A stretch of 64,000 bases of DNA from an endosymbiont of Lamellibrachia barhami (lineage in GTDB: Bacteria; Pseudomonadota; Gammaproteobacteria; Chromatiales; Chromatiaceae). The stretch is taken from contig NZ_JAAVSH020000001.1 in the NCBI RefSeq assembly GCF_011947365.2, positions 1,088,234 through 1,152,233 on the forward strand, read 5' to 3'. The translations under genes and the position numbers were made by a program. A model generated the notes under the pieces. That model ran no database searches. It saw nothing but the letters and a program-made list of their open reading frames with translations, and was not told the DNA's origin. Below are positions 46,361-54,658 of the stretch, one piece after another. The first letter of the stretch is position 1; each line of letters opens with the position of its first letter.

Positions 46361-47143
46361 CTAGCGTAGACACTTGCCGACAGAACCGGCGCCACAGGTC
46401 ACCCCGTCGACCCAAATCGCTTCATCAAGCCTTGCACCGTCCAGTGCCGCACCCTGCATTCGGGCGCCGCGCAGATCGGCAAAACGCAGATCCGCGTTGA
46501 TGAGGTCGGCCTCTGTCAGATCAGCACCCTGAAGATTTGCGCCCATCAGAGAGACTTTCTCCATCAGCGCATAACTGAGATCCGCGTAACGAAGATCGGC
46601 ATAACGCATATCGGCCTCACGGAGATCCGTAGCAGTCAGTTTGGCCTTTCGCAGCACCGCACTGTTCAGCGTCGCCCCTCTCAGGCTGGCCGACCCCACA
46701 TCCACAGCAACCAAGAGGCAACTACGCCAATTAACCCCAGGCGCAGCGGGTGAATCACACTGGGGATCATCCATCCTCTTGGGCATCCCGGACCAAAGTG
46801 ACAGGCCGACAACAGCTCCCAAGACCAGCAGACTGACAATCATAGCCAATAAGGGAAATTTTCGTGTCGGTCTATCAGCAGATAAAACATCAGTTTGGTC
46901 ACGCGCTTCCAGTGTTTTTTGTGCTGAGGCATCACCGCTTGCTGCCCGCAGTTGCAGGGGAATAACCTCCGGGACCTCTCCTATGGGTTTCCAGTTGCGG
47001 CGGTCCGCACTGATCTCCACATCCAGCCCGACCTCCTCCTGAAGCAGCATCCGCCGGATACGGCCGCTCGGGTAGGGGCCTCGTTTGATGCCCTCACTGC
47101 GCAGGAACCAGAGGCGGGTATTGTCTACTGTCTGATCTGTCAT
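46361..47143 (-). CDS. Membrane protein with GYF_2-like domain and pentapeptide repeats
   Basis: About 260 residues from the ATG at 47143. The N-terminal 60 residues (RLWFLRSEGIKRGPYPSGRIRRMLLQEEVG) look like a GYF_2/DUF4339 interaction domain. A single membrane helix follows at about 112-134 (FPLLAMIVSLLVLGAVVGLSLW). The remainder is a run of pentapeptide repeats A(D/N)Lxx (SLRGATLNSAVLRKAKLTATDLREADMRYADLRYADL), which fold as a right-handed quadrilateral helix. Function is unknown. The topology would put the repeats in the periplasm. It is divergent from the FliK-like gene. Confidence 0.83.
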   Translation of the reverse strand: MTDQTVDNTRLWFLRSEGIKRGPYPSGRIRRMLLQEEVGLDVEISADRRNWKPIGEVPEVIPLQLRAASGDASAQKTLEARDQTDVLSADRPTRKFPLLAMIVSLLVLGAVVGLSLWSGMPKRMDDPQCDSPAAPGVNWRSCLLVAVDVGSASLRGATLNSAVLRKAKLTATDLREADMRYADLRYADLSYALMEKVSLMGANLQGADLTEADLINADLRFADLRGARMQGAALDGARLDEAIWVDGVTCGAGSVGKCLR

Positions 47144-47271
47144 AGCGTTCAATTTTTCCGGGTATTTCGTAGGATTATCGGCAACAATCCTGATGAGTTG
47201 AATAGTTTTCACTGCCAGAAACATTCGTGTGGCATATACTTTTCCCAACTACGCTTCCAACAGAATCGCAA

Positions 47272-48402
47272 ATGCGCATACCTGGTTCCAACATTGTCCT
47301 GCCTCTACCCAACGCACTGCCGCAGGAGAACCCGATACAGAACCTCAAACCGGGGCAGATACTGCAGGCGACGGCACTGAGCGACACTCAGAACAGCCAG
47401 CTCAAACTTCAGATCGGTGTGACCCGTTTGATCGCCCAAACCCAGGTGGCGATAAAAAGCGGACAACAACTTACACTGAGCGTTGAAAAGGGCGGTAAGT
47501 TTCCAGAGTTACGCCTGCTCACGACCTTCAGCCGGGAGCAGCTGCAGGCCAATGCGCTGAAGATGCTTCTCCCCCGCCAGCAGCCACTGGCTCAACTCTT
47601 TGACAAAATTGCCGCCCAACTGTCGAATACCAGCAGCAACCCGGCGCCCGGAAATGTACGCCAAGCAATCGATGGATTGGTCGGCCGCCTGCTCTCCATC
47701 GACCAGCCTCAGTTCCAGCAGCAATTGCGCACAGCATTACAAAACAGCGGTCTCTTTACTGAAGCCCATCTGTTGCAGGGCAGCGGCAACCCCGCTGACC
47801 TCAAACTCAACCTGCTCAGACTATTTGAACTGATCAACACTCTGCTACCCGGGAAGGGCCTGAATCCCCAACAATCCGCCGCCGCATTAATAGCTTCCGA
47901 TAGTAGCGGCACTCCATTACCAGCCGATTCCCCGCTTCGATTTCTACTGGATCTGCTGAAACAACTCGACGGCGGTCTGGCACGTATCCAATCCAATCAA
48001 CTCGCCTCTCTGCCGCAAGAAGACCCGACACGACAGACCTGGCAGTTTGAACTACCTGTCCGACATATCGAACAACTGGATGTTTTCCGAATTCGGTTAC
48101 AGAAGGAACCCGGGAAGAGCGGAGAAAAAGAGGATGCTGTCTGGAGTCTGACCCTGCGCATGAATCTGGAACCACTGGGCCCCATGCGTGTACAACTTCG
48201 CCTGCAGGGAGAGGCAATCTCAAGCGTACTCTGGGCTGAGCAGGCGGAAACAACCTCGCTGATTAAAAACAATCTGGAAAAACTGCGCTCCGCCCTGGAA
48301 AAAGCCGGTTTGGATGTCACAAAACTGGAAGCCTACCAAGGCAAAAGTGACAGTGATGAGCAACTGCCGCGCGGTCTCTCCCTGCTGGATGAAAAAGCAT
48401 GA
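47272..48402 (+). CDS. FliK-like flagellar hook-length control family protein
   Basis: A 376-residue, glutamine-rich protein. The last 120 residues carry the conserved FliK C-terminal (Flg_hook) pattern: WQFELPVRH, DAVWSLTLRMNLEPLGPMRVQLRLQGEAISSVLWAEQ and LRSALEKAGLDVTKLEA. In FliK this domain talks to FlhB to switch export specificity when the hook is complete. The N-terminal part is variable. The ATG at 47272 was preferred to the GTG of the ORF track. It overlaps by four bases an FlhB-like C-terminal gene. This FliK-like/FlhB-like pair is common apart from the main flagellar cluster. Confidence 0.85.
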   Translation: MRIPGSNIVLPLPNALPQENPIQNLKPGQILQATALSDTQNSQLKLQIGVTRLIAQTQVAIKSGQQLTLSVEKGGKFPELRLLTTFSREQLQANALKMLLPRQQPLAQLFDKIAAQLSNTSSNPAPGNVRQAIDGLVGRLLSIDQPQFQQQLRTALQNSGLFTEAHLLQGSGNPADLKLNLLRLFELINTLLPGKGLNPQQSAAALIASDSSGTPLPADSPLRFLLDLLKQLDGGLARIQSNQLASLPQEDPTRQTWQFELPVRHIEQLDVFRIRLQKEPGKSGEKEDAVWSLTLRMNLEPLGPMRVQLRLQGEAISSVLWAEQAETTSLIKNNLEKLRSALEKAGLDVTKLEAYQGKSDSDEQLPRGLSLLDEKA

Positions 48403-48683
48403 AGGAAGAGAAAAACAGCAAACCTGATCTGGCCATTGCCCTCAATTACGATGGTGAGAATACCCCAAAACTTACTGCCAAGGGACGTGGTGAACTTGCT
48501 GAACGCATCATGGCACTGGCGGAGGAACACGATGTACCGCTCTATGAAGATGCGGAACTGGCCGCCCTGCTCTCCCAGATCCCATTGGGAGACGAAATTC
48601 CAGAAGCGCTCTATCGTGCTATTGCAGAGGTAATCACCTTCGCCTATATCCTGTCGGGAAAGCGACCGCCGGGTTATGAGTAA
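48399..48683 (+). CDS. FlhB-like C-terminal (EscU/YscU/FlhB family) protein
   Basis: A 94-residue protein matching only the cytoplasmic C-terminal domain of the FlhB/YscU family: LAIALNYDGENTPKLTAKGRGELAERI, then LAEEHDVPLYEDAELAALL and YRAIAEVITFAYIL. The NPTH autocleavage motif of true FlhB is absent. Stand-alone copies of this domain can replace the cleaved FlhB tail in export switching in some bacteria. It is translationally coupled to the FliK-like gene (ATGA overlap). Confidence 0.9.
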   Translation: MKEEKNSKPDLAIALNYDGENTPKLTAKGRGELAERIMALAEEHDVPLYEDAELAALLSQIPLGDEIPEALYRAIAEVITFAYILSGKRPPGYE

Positions 48684-48693
48684 ACCTTTTCAA

Positions 48694-48837
48694 AGTTTGG
48701 GGTCAGAGTAAAAATACTCGAAGACTGTCACAGACATGGACAGGTACAAATATGAAAATCTTCCAACCAAAGTACATCATTCGAAAATAAATCGTGAAGA
48801 ACCGACTAATGGAGAGTTTTTACTCTGACCCCAAACT
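48694..48837. mobile_element. 144-bp MITE-like element with perfect 21-bp terminal inverted repeats
   Basis: AGTTTGGGGTCAGAGTAAAAA at the left end and its exact complement at the right end bound a short AT-rich core with no gene. I have the impression of similar GGGGTCAGAGTAAAA ends near REP-type tyrosine transposases in other gammaproteobacteria, but this needs a search. The right end lies inside the 3' end of the fliJ fragment and supplies its stop codon. No target-site duplication is obvious. Confidence 0.7.
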
Positions 48838-49190
48838 CCCAGGCCGTCTCTGGCTGCGATCATCACTCTCTTTCTGTTCTGAACGCTCCTCCTCTTTTTT
48901 TTCGGCCCGCTCATACCGATCCACAACCTTGGAAAGCGCTTCGGTGCGGGTATGTTTACTGCGCCAGGTATCCTTTTTCACCGAGTGGTTCTGCTTGCTG
49001 GCAGCCACAACCGATTCCTGCTGTTTGATCGCCCCATCGAGTTTGGCGATAAAGGCACGGTACTCCTGCAGATGGACAGCAGAAATGCCCTTGCTGGACG
49101 CCTGTTCAAAACGCGTCAGATACTCCTGGTGATACTGCTTCAACTGCGTCAGCTTTGTCTCCTCTTCGTGCAGTGACTTTTTCGATCGGC
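48820..49190 (-). pseudogene. fliJ: Flagellar FliJ fragment, N-terminus missing
   Basis: The frame KKSLHEEETKLTQLKQYHQEYLTRFEQASSKGISAVHLQEYRAFIAKLDGAIKQQE matches the second and third quarters of FliJ, the coiled-coil chaperone/stalk protein of the flagellar export ATPase. The C-terminal RYERAEKKEEERSEQKE also fits. About 35-45 N-terminal residues are missing: the match stops at about 49.19 kb, where a different gene begins. Its last codons (GSLGSE-stop) come from the inserted MITE end. The gene is not next to other fli ATPase genes. It is a remnant or one side of a chimeric join. Confidence 0.78.
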
Positions 49191-49195
49191 GGTAA

Positions 49196-49957
49196 TGTTG
49201 TCGTTGTGATAATCCTTATGATAAGTCCAGAGGCTGTGATACCTATTTTAATCCTCAAGGTTTTGCCAAAGGGAAGGCTCTATTGGCACTTCATGACGGG
49301 GATTCTAAAGCACTAAGCAAACTTAACACATTTGAGTTTACTATTTACCTCATTCAGCTTAATAAATATTATGCAGGCGATTATGTGATGCTGGATGAAT
49401 ACTGCACAGGGTTGAATGATCCCTCGCTTCCAGAAGCCTTGATGCGTAAAGGGGGTGGTTCTGTTGGTTTTGATATTACCAAGGGTATTGGTGGAATGAA
49501 TGCAAACCGGTCTATGGAAATATTTTTTGCAGGAATAAAAGATTATATAAATACTGGTGGAGCAAATATTATTCGTGCGGGGCTTGATATAGATGTGGCA
49601 AAGGCAGCTGATCTAAAGGATGGAAAGCTTCTAGCTAAAAATTATGACTGTAAAAGTGAGGTTTTTACAAATCTTTATCAAAATATTATTGCCTACGCCA
49701 ATAATAATCCGCCACGACACTATAGCGGTCTACCTGCCTTAAAAAGAAGCTGTCAAATCCATTCTGTGTCTAAAGGAGGTGAAGCAATGAAATCACAGTT
49801 CGTTTGCGAGTGTTTTGCTGCTGAATTTGACAAGATTGGAGTGGCTCGGGACGAGATTAACTGGCTAGGTGAGAATTATGATCAGGGGAAAAACTTCATG
49901 CAGCTAACGCAGAAATATGACGGTCTTCATGAGAAGATTGCCAGCTGTCTTTTTTAG
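49196..49957 (+). pseudogene. Unknown cysteine-containing protein, N-terminus missing
   Basis: I do not recognise this protein. The open frame runs back to 49196, beyond the TTG of the ORF track, giving CDNPYDKSRGCDTYFNPQGFAKG, which looks like the middle of a secreted domain. No start codon or signal peptide precedes it, so the 5' end has been cut off at the same point where fliJ is cut. The C-terminal part has paired cysteines (CECF, CLF). Base composition is AT-richer than the host average. It lies 67 bases before the large secreted protein gene and is probably co-transcribed with it. Confidence 0.6.
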
Positions 49958-50024
49958 AATTATTTACGGAATAGTCTACATACCTTGTAAATAGAGTAGG
50001 GCTCTTCATTGGAGGAATGGTTGA

Positions 50025-51944
50025 ATGTGTACGAAACCATCTAGTGTTTCTTTTATGGGTAGAATTGGCATTAGTGTGATTTTACTGGGGTGTCTTTCTC
50101 TGCCTGTTTTTGCATTTGCCAGCGAATCTAATGAAAGGGTTCAATTAGCAGCTGTAGATGAGAGTACGATGACCAAAAAAGAGGAGCGTGAAGCAAAAAG
50201 AGCTAAGAAAAAAGCTGAGCGTGAAGCAAAAAGAGCCAAGAAAAAAGCTGAGCGTGAAGCAAAAAAGGCTAAGAAACAAGAGGCGAAACGAATTGCTCGG
50301 GAGGAGCAAAAGGCTAATAACAAGGCAGCAAGGGACAAAAAAATGGAAGGATACTATGCGGGGCTTGCATCCGTGAGTCCATCTACCGAGTTTCAAGGTG
50401 ATCCTTGGCGTTTCCAGATGAGCTGTGGGCGTGAAAAATATTTTGGATTTCTTTTTCTTAATATCGATGGGGCAAACACCATGGGTGTGCTGAAGGGTTT
50501 TGCAAAATCATCCTATCGGAAATATGGTGTTCTCCGTGCAGATGGTAAATATAATAGTGCATCACGTAAACTTGAATTGCGGTCTTCAGGCTACGTAGAA
50601 GATAGGTTTGGACGCGATCTTCCACCTACTGATATTAACGCGATATTAGCAGAGGATGGCTCCTATATGGAAGGAAGTGCGGCGAACGCCAGTAATTGCA
50701 CGACCTTTCAGGCCTGGAAAACTGAATTTGATACAAGAGTGAATCAGGAAGGCCTTGTTGCGAGCTTCCAGCCTCGCTCAAGGGCGAGTATTGAACAATG
50801 TGAGCAGTACTTAGAGTGGTATCTTGCTGCCAGTGAAGTGCTGGAAACACCTGGTGGGAAGGTCAGTTCTTCGGCTGTTGAGTCGAATTTGGCTTTTGAT
50901 ATGCTGGGTGTTGCTTACGATGGGTTGACTGCAAAAGATGCAAGCGTGCTTCAAAGTCTGGGGCAACAATGCTCGGGTCTTTTAGAAAACACTGGTGATA
51001 CTAAACACGCAGCCCTATTGGATTCCTTGCGGAAGATCAGTGGGCAGTCTGCGGATTATGCGCCTTATATTTTTCAAAATACCGTTAAAAGTATCGGGTG
51101 GCATCGCAATATGTATTTTGCAACCTCTATCCGCGATGCGCGGAAACTTTTGCCGAAAATGGTTGAACAATTGAATGCATTGCCTGTGAATTTGGAAAGC
51201 TTGAAAAAAATTCAGGCTGATATTGATGAGACTGACGCTAAAGGCGGGCTATTCGCGACTTTGCCAGAAAGTGACAGGCAGAAATTCCTATCAGAGTTGG
51301 CCAGAGTGCAAAAAATCGTAGCAATTGGAATTGCAGATGAAAGTCTAGCGGCTGTTAATTGGGAAAGCTTTTCGGCATCCAAGGAAGGTATTTTGAAGCT
51401 GAAGACGACAAACGAGAATATGAAGTTATCTTATAGGAGTATTATGCCTTCGTTTGGCCTGTCTCGTATTGATCGTGAATTTGATAAAGTGAGCTTGAAA
51501 CTGTCTCGTGAGTTGACTGACAAATTGATAGCGAAATACCAAACGGTCGATCACTCTCTTAATGGTTTGCGTGAATATCAAGTTGCGATCAGACGTGTTG
51601 GTAAAGAATATAGTGCTGTACTTACGCCAAAGCACCATAAGGAGCTGTTAAACCAACATATGAAACCGCTGTTAAAAAAAGCAAGGACTGCTTCTGTCAG
51701 CAAGATGCCAGAGTGGCTTGATCAACAAATTACTTCCAATCGCGCAGGCCTTGCAGAGCTTGATCAGATAGCTATGGATTTTTATGAGCGAGATATTGAT
51801 GGATTGAAAAACCCTTCTGAAGCCGCAAAGGTTTCAACTGGTGTATTTGCTCCATTTTTGATTGCCAAGTCACGGCAGATCAAGCGTAGCGAATGTATTC
51901 TTCCATCGGGTTTTGAAGATATGGCTAAAGCATTTTGCCTGTGA
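50025..51944 (+). CDS. Large secreted protein of unknown function with Lys/Glu/Ala-rich repeats
   Basis: A 639-residue protein with a signal peptide (ISVILLGCLSLPVFAFA). Residues about 50-105 form a highly charged helical repeat (EREAKRAKKKA, 11-residue period, encoded by a 33-bp tandem repeat). A globular part follows (about 110-240, FQMSCGREKYFGFLFLNIDGANTMG), and the C-terminal half is helical. No family is recognised. Cysteines are few and could form disulfides, consistent with export. GGAGG precedes the ATG closely. Base composition is AT-rich compared with prfC next door. It probably works with the truncated upstream gene. Confidence 0.68.
   Translation: MCTKPSSVSFMGRIGISVILLGCLSLPVFAFASESNERVQLAAVDESTMTKKEEREAKRAKKKAEREAKRAKKKAEREAKKAKKQEAKRIAREEQKANNKAARDKKMEGYYAGLASVSPSTEFQGDPWRFQMSCGREKYFGFLFLNIDGANTMGVLKGFAKSSYRKYGVLRADGKYNSASRKLELRSSGYVEDRFGRDLPPTDINAILAEDGSYMEGSAANASNCTTFQAWKTEFDTRVNQEGLVASFQPRSRASIEQCEQYLEWYLAASEVLETPGGKVSSSAVESNLAFDMLGVAYDGLTAKDASVLQSLGQQCSGLLENTGDTKHAALLDSLRKISGQSADYAPYIFQNTVKSIGWHRNMYFATSIRDARKLLPKMVEQLNALPVNLESLKKIQADIDETDAKGGLFATLPESDRQKFLSELARVQKIVAIGIADESLAAVNWESFSASKEGILKLKTTNENMKLSYRSIMPSFGLSRIDREFDKVSLKLSRELTDKLIAKYQTVDHSLNGLREYQVAIRRVGKEYSAVLTPKHHKELLNQHMKPLLKKARTASVSKMPEWLDQQITSNRAGLAELDQIAMDFYERDIDGLKNPSEAAKVSTGVFAPFLIAKSRQIKRSECILPSGFEDMAKAFCL
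50184..50282 (+). repeat. 33-bp tandem repeat, three units, inside a coding sequence
   Basis: GAGCGTGAAGCAAAAAGAGC begins each of three nearly identical 33-bp units encoding EREAKRAKKKA. The first two differ at a single base and the third is diverged at its end. Copy number could vary by slippage without changing frame. Confidence 0.85.
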
Positions 51945-52132
51945 GCGCATAAAGTCTGCCAACCATATCGAGTTCATCCGTCCATAGATTGTTTTCTTTG
52001 TCTAAATCTCAATTCTACCTGACATTAGACCCTGTTCAGGGCTAAAATAGCGGGTTATTTGGTGCCCTATGTCTGGGCATGAGTAGATTTAGAAGTGTGT
52101 ACATATCTGTGTGCATATTCGGAGAATAGAGT

Positions 52133-53719
52133 TTGTCAGACAGTAATTATATCAATGAAATCAAACGGAGACGCACTTTTGCTATCATCTCCCACCCGGA
52201 TGCGGGTAAGACCACATTGACCGAAAAACTGCTGCTCTACGGCGGTGCTATCCAGATGGCGGGCACGGTCAAGGGGCGCAAGGCGGCGCGTCACGCCACT
52301 TCCGACTGGATGGATATGGAGAAGGAACGAGGCATCTCGGTGACCTCGTCGGTGATGCAGTTCCCCTATCGGGATGAGATCGTCAACCTGCTCGATACAC
52401 CTGGCCATGAGGATTTTTCCGAGGATACCTACCGCACGCTCACTGCGGTGGACTCCGCCCTGATGGTGATCGATGTGGCCAAGGGTGTCGAAGCGCGGAC
52501 CATCAAGTTGATGGAGGTCTGCCGCATGCGCGATACGCCGATCCTCACCTTCGTCAACAAACTTGACCGTGAAGGACGCGATCCCATCGATATCATGGAT
52601 GAGATCGAAAAGGTGCTGAAAATAGAGTGCGCCCCGGTCACCTGGCCTATCGGCATGGGCAAGCGTCTGAAGGGGGTCTTTGATCTGCGCACCGATACCA
52701 CCCATCTCTTCAGCGCCACCCACGGAGGTAAGATCCAAATGGGTGAGATGATCGAGGGACTGGACAACCCCCATCTCGACGAGGTGTTGGGGGAGATGGC
52801 CCAAGAGTTGCGCGATGAGATAGAGCTGGTGCGTGGCGCCAGCAACGAACTCGATCTGGAGGCCTATGCGCGCGGTGAGCAGACGCCGGTCTTCTTTGGC
52901 TCAGCGATCAATAACTTCGGCGTCAGGGAGTTGTTGGACGCCTTCGTCGAGTACAGTCCTGCGCCCCTCTCCCGTCAGACCCAGCAGCGTCTGGTGGAGC
53001 CGTCGGAGAAGAAGTTCACTGGCTTCGTCTTCAAGATCCAGGCCAATATGGACCGGCAGCATCGGGATCGCATCGCCTTTCTCAGGGTCTGCTCCGGCAG
53101 TTATCGCAAGGGGATGAAGATGAAACATGTCCGCATCGGAAAGACGGTGCAGATAAGCAATGCCATCACCTTCCAGGCGGATGAGCGCAGGCATGTGGAG
53201 GAGGCCTGGCCCGGCGATATCATCGGCCTGCACAATCACGGCACCATCCAGATCGGCGATACCTTCACCGAGGGGGAGGAGCTGAAATATGAGGGCATCC
53301 CCTACTTTGCCCCGGAACTCTTTCGCCGGGTGGTGCTGAAGGATCCGCTCAAGCAGAAAGCGCTGTTGAAGGGGATTCTGCAACTCAGTGAAGAGGGGGC
53401 GACCCAGGTCTTTCGGCCAGAGAAAAACAACGATCTGATCCTTGGGGCGGTGGGTGTGCTTCAGTTCGATGTCGCCGTCGAACGTCTGAAGAGCGAATAC
53501 AAGGTGGAGGCCATCATAGAGGCGGCCAGCGTCGTCACCGCCCGCTGGGTCGAGTGCGACGATGAAAAGATGCTGCAGCGTTTCAAAGATAAAAACCACG
53601 TTAATCTGGCGTTGGATGGGGATAACCAGTTGGTCTATCTTGCTCCTACCCGGGTCAATCTGAGTCTGGCCGAGGAGCGCTGGCCTGAAGTGCGCTTCCT
53701 GGCGACGCGAGAACTGTAG
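52133..53719 (+). CDS. prfC: Peptide chain release factor 3 (RF3)
   Basis: RF3 is the GTPase that recycles RF1/RF2 from ribosomes after termination. The 528-residue protein has the G domain with [15 protein letters not shown] (G1), RGISVTSS (G2), DTPGHEDF (G3) and [10 protein letters not shown] (G4), then the beta-barrel domain II and the RF3-type C-terminal domain ([16 protein letters not shown]). Start is a TTG preceded by GGAG. It is the first host-like gene after the AT-rich accessory stretch and ends before a REP hairpin. Confidence 0.96.
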   Translation: MSDSNYINEIKRRRTFAIISHPDAGKTTLTEKLLLYGGAIQMAGTVKGRKAARHATSDWMDMEKERGISVTSSVMQFPYRDEIVNLLDTPGHEDFSEDTYRTLTAVDSALMVIDVAKGVEARTIKLMEVCRMRDTPILTFVNKLDREGRDPIDIMDEIEKVLKIECAPVTWPIGMGKRLKGVFDLRTDTTHLFSATHGGKIQMGEMIEGLDNPHLDEVLGEMAQELRDEIELVRGASNELDLEAYARGEQTPVFFGSAINNFGVRELLDAFVEYSPAPLSRQTQQRLVEPSEKKFTGFVFKIQANMDRQHRDRIAFLRVCSGSYRKGMKMKHVRIGKTVQISNAITFQADERRHVEEAWPGDIIGLHNHGTIQIGDTFTEGEELKYEGIPYFAPELFRRVVLKDPLKQKALLKGILQLSEEGATQVFRPEKNNDLILGAVGVLQFDVAVERLKSEYKVEAIIEAASVVTARWVECDDEKMLQRFKDKNHVNLALDGDNQLVYLAPTRVNLSLAEERWPEVRFLATREL

Positions 53720-53722
53720 AAG

Positions 53723-53748
53723 GCCGGTTCAAGCGCAGCGGATCGGGC
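53723..53748. repeat. REP-type hairpin, copy D (degenerate stem)
   Basis: GCCGGTTC-AAGCGCAGCG-GATCGGGC keeps the family loop exactly but has two mismatches in the stem, as if one arm came from each stem type. It lies four bases after the prfC stop. Confidence 0.65.
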
Positions 53749-53808
53749 CTGCGGCAACGAAGCGTTAGTGGGCGCCGCTTCCACAATTCAATCAATCGAG
53801 GGGTTTCG

Positions 53809-54051
53809 ATGGAAAACGAAAAAGTAGAAGCACTGATTTGTGCCGGAATGCCCGGCGCGAAAGTCACAGTGACTGGTGACGGCCGCCATTTTGAGGCGCT
53901 GGTCATCAGCGAGGACTTTGTCGGCAAGTCGCTGATCCAGAAGCACCGGATGGTGATGGCGACCGTAACGGAGCAGATTGCCAGCGATGAACTGCATGCG
54001 CTCTCCATCAAGGCTTTTTCTCCTGAAGATTGGGCGGCAAAGCAGGGCTGA
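53809..54051 (+). CDS. BolA/IbaG-family protein
   Basis: An 80-residue BolA-fold protein: GAKVTVTGDGRHFEALVIS, the helix with GKSLIQKHRMVMATV (the KxxxHR/xxVxxxL segment is typical), and LHALSIKAFSPEDW. BolA-type proteins pair with monothiol glutaredoxins to handle [2Fe-2S] clusters. The short form with TVTGDGRHFE looks closer to IbaG than to BolA. Its own promoter is likely in the REP-containing gap. A weak hairpin GAAAAAC/GTTTTTC follows the stop. Confidence 0.88.
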   Translation: MENEKVEALICAGMPGAKVTVTGDGRHFEALVISEDFVGKSLIQKHRMVMATVTEQIASDELHALSIKAFSPEDWAAKQG

Positions 54052-54146
54052 TCGCTATCGAAAAACTGTAGTTTTTCCATTTGTAATTCTCCCCCGGCAT
54101 TCCATAATTAAGATAGAAAGTGGTGGATATTAAATGGAGGTATCCC

Positions 54147-54356
54147 ATGTTCGTGATGCAGAAAAACACGAAAAAGATGGTTGAAGTCCTGAGTCTGGCC
54201 GATCTATTTGATCCTATGCATGGCGAAGTGGTCGGGCGGTTTCACGCGGGTGAGGAGATGCAGGATCCGGAAAAGTTCACCAAGGGCGATCTGCAGTTTC
54301 CTTCGGGTGAGGCTCTTCCCCGATGCTGGCTCGATTCGCACTATCGCGAAGGCTGA
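54147..54356 (+). CDS. Conserved-looking small protein of unknown function
   Basis: A 69-residue protein from the ATG at 54147, with a very good Shine-Dalgarno (GGAGG, eight bases before the ATG), which decides this start over the longer ORF. The sequence MVEVLSLADLFDPMHGEVVGRFHAGEEMQDPEKF is compact with a hydrophobic and acidic balance. No signal or membrane helix. I recall similar short proteins in sulfur-oxidising gammaproteobacteria but cannot assign a role. It stands alone between bolA and a REPIN. Confidence 0.65.
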   Translation: MFVMQKNTKKMVEVLSLADLFDPMHGEVVGRFHAGEEMQDPEKFTKGDLQFPSGEALPRCWLDSHYREG

Positions 54357-54426
54357 GCCACTTCATTTTCTTGGGTACATGAGAACATCGGTGGGGTTCG
54401 CCGCCGGTGCCGTCATCTGTAGTGAA

Positions 54427-54517
54427 GTAGGCCGGTTCAAGCGTAGCGGAACCGGCAGCATTCCTTGTGTTCCATCAAGCTTGGATTGCCCGATCCGCTA
54501 CGCTTGATCGTGCCTAC
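54427..54517. repeat. REPIN (two REP hairpins in opposite orientation), copy E
   Basis: GTAG GCCGGTTC-AAGCGTAGCG-GAACCGGC (54427-54456), about 31 bases of spacer, then GCCCGATC-CGCTACGCTT-GATCGTGC CTAC (54488-54517). Both units have the flanking GTAG and the identical loop sequence. The first stem is perfect and the second has one mismatch. It is the best-preserved doublet in the window. It occupies most of the gene-free 300 bases before the EndoU gene, with nothing else recognised there. Confidence 0.8.
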
Positions 54518-54658
54518 GCCTCGAGCAGCGGCAGATTTTCATTTCGGCCTGGATCTCGATGGCCGTGAGGATCAGATTGCCTTTGTGCGCCCGACAAGTG
54601 CTGTGAATACGACTTTTTTGGATGATCCGTCCATAGCGCTTTCCTGCCTCAGGCAGGG

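Noticed and set aside
54058-54078. Intrinsic terminator after bolA (GAAAAAC-TGTA-GTTTTTC)
   Set aside because: The stem is AT-rich and short, with no GC-rich base or T tract beyond it. It is too weak to list as a terminator.
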